Shown here piece after piece: positions 60,361 through 64,000 of a stretch of DNA of 64,000 bases (positions are counted from its first letter, which is position 1; every line of letters starts with the position of its first letter). The position numbers and the translations under genes were made by a program. The notes under the pieces were generated by a model that was not told the DNA's origin, did not search any database, and saw only the letters and a list, made by a program, of their open reading frames with translations. Origin of the DNA: Halothermothrix sp. (GTDB lineage: Bacteria > Bacillota > Halanaerobiia > DY22613); the NCBI GenBank assembly GCA_016841825.1, contig JAENYK010000004.1:248001-312000 (forward strand), read 5' to 3'.

Positions 60361-62838
60361 TTATTTAAAATCCAGATTTCTTCTATTCAAAATTAGCAAT
60401 AAACCAGGTTTCCCGGCAGGAATAACAATCTCTCTTAGTATTTCCGTTAAATTAAAACCTAACGCTTCACCTGCCATATATTCATTTTTATTCACTGGAT
60501 TAATCCGATCAGTTAGTAGAGCTATAATCAATCCCATGACAAGACCAATCCAGAAACCTGGATGATTATCTAAATAGGGTACTTGACCATTAGTTAGGCT
60601 AAATATAATCTCTAGACTAATACTACCGAACAAAATACCCACTACATATTCTGAATTGATTAAATTCCAGATTAAAGATCCATTCTTTTTCTTCCTCAAT
60701 TCTTTAATCACAGACATAACACCGGTTAGATCAAGTAGCAGAACTAACATTACTAATACCACTGCCACCAAAGCAGTTATTGTCTCTCTAACTTCAGAGA
60801 TAATTCGCAGGAATTCACCGCGCACATTAGGTTGGACAACACCAGCATCCATATTAAATACAGAGATAGTAGATTGACCTACCGCTTCCATAACAAACGG
60901 CTTAGTTTTTGAGATATTTAGATTATTTGGAACCATGATCAAGATCTGTTCACCAGGAATAATCTGACCAGACATATAATTCTCGATCAATCTAATAGTT
61001 CTTGTCACTTCCTCATCTCGTAAACCTGGTAAAGTATCACTGATATATTCTAACTCTTTGATAATCGCACTAACATCAGATTGTTGAACCTTTTCCAGAC
61101 TCTCTTTGAAACCATGAATCTGCTCATTCATCTTCTCATCATCTAGTTTTCCCAGGTATTCCATCGTTGACGAACTACCGGTGATTAATTTATCCAGAAC
61201 TTCTGTAACTGCACCAGTATCTTCACTTAACAGATCGCCACTAGCCACCATCTGTTGTAATTTTTCTAAATCCTGTTTCCATCCAGCAATGTTTTTTAAG
61301 ATAGGATTATATCCACTGATTTTTTCCAGAATCTCGGTAGTATTATTCTGTAGTGCATTCTGCAAATCTTTTGCCATATCTACAGCATTATCTAACTGTT
61401 TGGAGTAAGTCTCACTTACACCAAATTCATTTTTGACCACATCTACCTGACCTTGAAACTGACCCAATTCATTGTCAATTTGCAACAATTCCTGTTTAGC
61501 CCAGTCCATTTTGCTGGTAATCTCCTCGGCAGTGGAAACTACACTTAACAAACTACCAACAAAATCTTGAATCTTGGTCAAGTCTACCTCTGTTAATTTG
61601 GCTCTAACCTCCTCAACTTTGGCCTGTCCCTCCTGTAAGGCTTGCTGTACATCTTCAACCTCTACCATAGTGTCACTATACATCTCAATAGCTGTAATCG
61701 CCTCATCTGTCATACCGTACAGATTGGTAAATATTCTATCAAGATCGGGTAAGATTTTTGCCAATTCATCAGCGGCATATTTTAAATCCTCACGGGGACT
61801 TAGCACCGCACCTGTACCCAGAAAAGCTGTGATTTTATCCTCATCAAAACTATAAATTTCATTACTCTGAATATCTGTTACATTACCTTCTACTATCAAG
61901 GCTTTGATCTCTTCGTCTGTGACCTCAATAACCTGTAATTTCATATCCATTGGGGTAATCTCTTCACCTACCTGAAGATCAAAACGACCAGGGCCAGGCA
62001 TAAGCAGATAATCATCCCGATGAACTACAATCTCACTATCCTCGGGAATAGGAATACTGATAACAGTAGCATACTGAAGCAAGAATTTCTTCATCTCCAA
62101 CATGGTGTTAATCAAATACTGCTGATCACCCATATCGTTGGTCGTCAGGTTCTCAGCATACTCCAGGTTGTATTCTTTTTTAAGCTTTTGAGCCAGGGTA
62201 TCACCTAAAGATACTGCATCTACAGGGCCATTATCTATCGGAAAACGCACTTCTAAAACCCTGTATTTGTTCAATATTTTATCAACCTCTGCTGATACAT
62301 GATTAAACTCTTTAGCATTATTTAACATCAGGTCAATACCTGTGCTCCCGGCCGGATAAGTGAACTTTACTCCATCAATCGTCGCCATATCTTGCTCCAT
62401 TTTTTCGACCAATCCAGCAGGAATCCCACGAATCGTTACCCGCGGCTCTGCCATCATAGTTACACCATTTAAACCAGTAACATTGACAAAATAGTTGTCA
62501 ACCTGCATAAAATATTCTCGTGTTCGATATTTTTGATCTAGCTGAACAAAAAAATTAGTTTTACCCGCAACGGTCACACCCTGCTCTACCGTTGAACCAG
62601 GTAATTTTACCCGTAAAATATCTCTAATTTGAGAAAGAGCTGAACTTCGTACCTCACGATTTACTGTAATTAGGAGATCAAATTCACCGTAGTCTCCGAT
62701 CAGCCCAGATACTGTCTTACCGAAGTAATTGTCTGCCAGATAACCCGCAGTCATAGATAACGCTGATCCAACGAGCACTACTACTAGCAAATGGATAATC
62801 AAATCTTTGCGAAATTTTGCTCTGAATAGATATAGCAT
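60361..62838 (-). CDS. Large ABC permease with MacB/LolE-like topology
   Basis: An 825-residue protein of unknown function: one N-terminal membrane helix (about 15-33), a very large extracytoplasmic part (about 34-685) with a coiled-coil-rich section at about 380-640, then three helices (about 688-708, 730-748, 761-778) and a cytoplasmic tail. One helix, a big external domain and three helices is the layout of type VII (MacB/LolCE/FtsX) ABC permeases. Paired with the ATPase downstream. ATG at 62838 with GGAGGG 8 nt upstream. Close to lpx, so outer-membrane traffic is a reasonable but unproven guess. Confidence 0.6.
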   Translation of the reverse strand: MLYLFRAKFRKDLIIHLLVVVLVGSALSMTAGYLADNYFGKTVSGLIGDYGEFDLLITVNREVRSSALSQIRDILRVKLPGSTVEQGVTVAGKTNFFVQLDQKYRTREYFMQVDNYFVNVTGLNGVTMMAEPRVTIRGIPAGLVEKMEQDMATIDGVKFTYPAGSTGIDLMLNNAKEFNHVSAEVDKILNKYRVLEVRFPIDNGPVDAVSLGDTLAQKLKKEYNLEYAENLTTNDMGDQQYLINTMLEMKKFLLQYATVISIPIPEDSEIVVHRDDYLLMPGPGRFDLQVGEEITPMDMKLQVIEVTDEEIKALIVEGNVTDIQSNEIYSFDEDKITAFLGTGAVLSPREDLKYAADELAKILPDLDRIFTNLYGMTDEAITAIEMYSDTMVEVEDVQQALQEGQAKVEEVRAKLTEVDLTKIQDFVGSLLSVVSTAEEITSKMDWAKQELLQIDNELGQFQGQVDVVKNEFGVSETYSKQLDNAVDMAKDLQNALQNNTTEILEKISGYNPILKNIAGWKQDLEKLQQMVASGDLLSEDTGAVTEVLDKLITGSSSTMEYLGKLDDEKMNEQIHGFKESLEKVQQSDVSAIIKELEYISDTLPGLRDEEVTRTIRLIENYMSGQIIPGEQILIMVPNNLNISKTKPFVMEAVGQSTISVFNMDAGVVQPNVRGEFLRIISEVRETITALVAVVLVMLVLLLDLTGVMSVIKELRKKKNGSLIWNLINSEYVVGILFGSISLEIIFSLTNGQVPYLDNHPGFWIGLVMGLIIALLTDRINPVNKNEYMAGEALGFNLTEILREIVIPAGKPGLLLILNRRNLDFK

Positions 62839-62867
62839 CCTTTAATCCCTCCGTTTCTCCAATACTT

Positions 62868-62896
62868 AGTATAACATTTTTTCTATTATCAGTAAA
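62868..62896 (-). promoter_or_regulatory. SigA-type promoter of the ABC transporter pair
   Basis: TTTACT, 17 nt, TATACT on the minus strand, about 30 nt before the permease start. Confidence 0.55.
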
Positions 62897-63118
62897 TATA
62901 ATGCGTTGATGTAAATCATGGCATAATAGATACTAATTTACGCTAGATGTCATAATTAATTGTCATTATATCATGAATCGTTAGCATTTTCGAAGGTAAG
63001 TTTAGCCAGGATAGCAAAATGCATAACTTACTGGCACAATAAAAAAAATAGACCCTACTAAACTGTAGAAGCCTATTACAGAGATTTTACTTATACCTAT
63101 ACGATTTTAGTTCTTATC

Positions 63119-63137
63119 AAACCCAGGTCAGTTAGAT
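63119..63137. repeat. Degenerate copy of the peptide gene 3' end
   Basis: The 19-nt AAACCCAGGTCAGTTAGAT matches AAACCCGGGCCAGTTAGAT at 63181-63199 with two transitions. In the intact copy the minus strand codes SNWPGF; here the Trp codon is TGA. It may be the remnant of a duplicated peptide gene or a shared regulatory site. Confidence 0.5.
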
Positions 63138-63168
63138 TATACTGGCAAAAAATTTTTTAGGAAAAACA

Positions 63169-63318
63169 TTAATCCTCACTAAACCCGGGCCAGTTAGATG
63201 TCGTCACTATAGGGTCAGTATCCGTCTGAACAGAATCAATAGATTCAGCAGCAAAAATAATACCACTACTTAGTAAAAGAATTGATACTACCAAAATACC
63301 CACTAATAATTTTTTCAT
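63169..63318 (-). CDS. Small secreted peptide precursor (candidate Phr-like signal)
   Basis: A 49-codon gene with ATG at 63318 and a strong site (GGAGGGGGAG) 7-12 nt upstream. The product has a classical signal peptide: MKK, a hydrophobic core LLVGILVVSILLLSSGIIF and cleavage near FAA-ES, then an acidic linker and a short tail TSNWPGFSED. It begins 20 bp after the TPR gene stop, so both are probably co-transcribed. Size, export signal and place directly behind a TPR gene fit the pro-peptides of RRNPP quorum-sensing systems. No family was recognised, and function is inferred. Confidence 0.6.
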   Translation of the reverse strand: MKKLLVGILVVSILLLSSGIIFAAESIDSVQTDTDPIVTTSNWPGFSED

Positions 63319-63338
63319 GAAAGCGCTCCCCCTCCTTT

Positions 63339-64000
63339 TTACATTTTTTCATAAAATAGAGTATTTTTAAAATACCCTTTAATTCCCTTCTGCAATGAAT
63401 TGACACACATATTGTCAAACTGTTTGGATACCTCTAATATCTTGCAGAAACATTTAAAAGCATATGGTAGTGCTTCTGCATCTATAAAGAAATCTAATGC
63501 CATGTACAGTGAATCTACAGCCCTTAAATATTCTTCATTCAATAAATATATTTTTGAAGTAGTATAAAAACCTTTTGCTATTTCTAAATTATTATGATAT
63601 TTTTCTCCTAATAATTCAACTTCCCGTAAATATTCTTCTGCCTTTGATAAACATTCGATCATCACATATAATTCAGCTAAGTTATTATATACTTCCGGTA
63701 ATTCTCCTTCTTGACAATACTGGATAGCCTGTTCTTGCATCTCTATTGCTTTATCAATATTACCGAATAGATAGTAATATTCGCCATAGTTTATACAGAT
63801 CAACTTTTTATTCACGTCTTTCTTAAGTAGTTCAAAATATGTATCAGTTGCCTTTAACCATTTTGAAGCTTCATCTAAATATTTTTTATCTTCTTCATAT
63901 GTACGATACATTGCCAAATAAGTAGCAGATAAATTAATGTATATCTCTGTTTGCAACTCAATATTATCAGTTTCTACTAATACTCTCTCATAAATATTTA
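63339..64000 (-). CDS. TPR-repeat protein, N terminus outside window (candidate RRNPP receptor)
   Basis: The frame is open to the right edge, so at least 220 residues are visible and the start is missing; the TTG at 63956 is not a convincing start because the same frame continues upstream. It is a helical repeat protein with TPR-like units, e.g. NYGEYYYLFGNIDKAIEMQEQA, NLAELYVMIECLSKAEEYL and TTSKIYLLNEEYLRAVDSLY. No signal peptide can be judged. Repeats of this type form the peptide-binding part of Rap, PlcR and related regulators; an N-terminal HTH would lie beyond 64000. Confidence 0.75.
   Translation of the reverse strand, partial: NIYERVLVETDNIELQTEIYINLSATYLAMYRTYEEDKKYLDEASKWLKATDTYFELLKKDVNKKLICINYGEYYYLFGNIDKAIEMQEQAIQYCQEGELPEVYNNLAELYVMIECLSKAEEYLREVELLGEKYHNNLEIAKGFYTTSKIYLLNEEYLRAVDSLYMALDFFIDAEALPYAFKCFCKILEVSKQFDNMCVNSLQKGIKGYFKNTLFYEKM

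Larger units (their letters stand above)
62839..63168. other. Intergenic region between ABC pair and peptide gene
   Basis: About 330 bp with a SigA-type promoter at its left end and a partial duplicate of the peptide gene's 3' end at 63119-63137. No clear terminator for the peptide gene was found; an AAAAAATTTTTT palindrome lies just after its stop. No other frame is supported. Confidence 0.5.

Noticed and set aside
63370-63400. Internal SigH promoter for the peptide gene at the 3' end of the TPR gene, as for phr genes
   Set aside because: An AGGGAATTA -10 box is present near 63380 but no AGGA box lies at the right distance upstream.
1-64000. CRISPR arrays, tRNA, rRNA, prophage or integrase genes
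   Set aside because: No regularly spaced repeats, no tRNA- or rRNA-like sequence and no phage or recombinase protein were seen on either strand.

Overview
The window is AT-rich and nearly all genes lie on the minus strand; one two-gene unit (13119-15307) is on the plus strand. The flagellar block has the Firmicutes gene order (flgM-flgN-flgK-flgL-yviE-fliW-csrA-hag-flaG-fliD). The same window also carries lipid A synthesis (lpxC, fabZ, lpxA, lpxI, lpxB), an LPS export set (lptC-lptA-lptB-lptF), an SLH-domain OmpM porin and several beta-barrel-like proteins. Clostridial flagellar genes together with a full outer-membrane cluster point to a diderm Firmicute, most likely of the Halanaerobiales (Halanaerobium/Halothermothrix/Anoxybacter type). 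This placement rests on gene content only; there is no rRNA gene in the window.

Layout. 1-12.1 kb: late flagellar genes, from a FliT-like chaperone cut by the left edge to flgM and yvyF, with a consensus SigD promoter before flgM and a CsrA-type hairpin in the flagellin leader. 12.1-22.3 kb: uridine kinase, the plus-strand LPP20/FlgT-like and PQQ-propeller pair, a LysM protein, a lipoprotein subtilase, phosphoglucomutase, an LCP-family protein and mannose-6-phosphate isomerase. 22.3-46.3 kb: surface polysaccharide and outer-membrane genes (two FlaA1/CapD dehydratases, Pgi, Wzi-like barrel, O-antigen ligase, two chain-length proteins, WecB, GalE, PHP phosphatase, BY-kinase, Wza-like exporter, LptD-like protein, three further barrels including OmpM). 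47-59.5 kb: YqgF-like and DUF3084 proteins, the Lpt transporter, GalU, three LpxB-type glycosyltransferases and the lpx operon. 59.5-62.8 kb: an ABC ATPase with an 825-residue permease of MacB/LolE-like topology. 63.1-64 kb: a TPR protein cut by the right edge, followed at once by a 49-codon secreted-peptide gene.

How it fits together. GalE, WecB, the CapD enzymes, ManA, PgcA, GalU and Pgi make or interconvert sugar precursors; Wzz, Wza, Wzi and the ligase assemble and export the polymer; Lpx enzymes make lipid A and Lpt proteins carry it outward. Eight envelope or secreted-protein promoters share a motif of the SigH type (RnAGGAwww, 11-12 nt, RnnGAATww): upstream of ompM (four in tandem), a second barrel gene, the capsule operon, lptC, lpxC and the plus-strand pair, with weaker candidates elsewhere. 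This suggests that one alternative sigma factor coordinates outer-membrane construction.

Leads most worth following are the TPR receptor plus secreted peptide pair at the right edge (candidate RRNPP-type quorum sensing), the shared SigH-like envelope promoters, the long ompM leader with a free Shine-Dalgarno-like block, the MacB-like transporter beside lpx, and a multi-hairpin intergenic repeat present in two clear copies.
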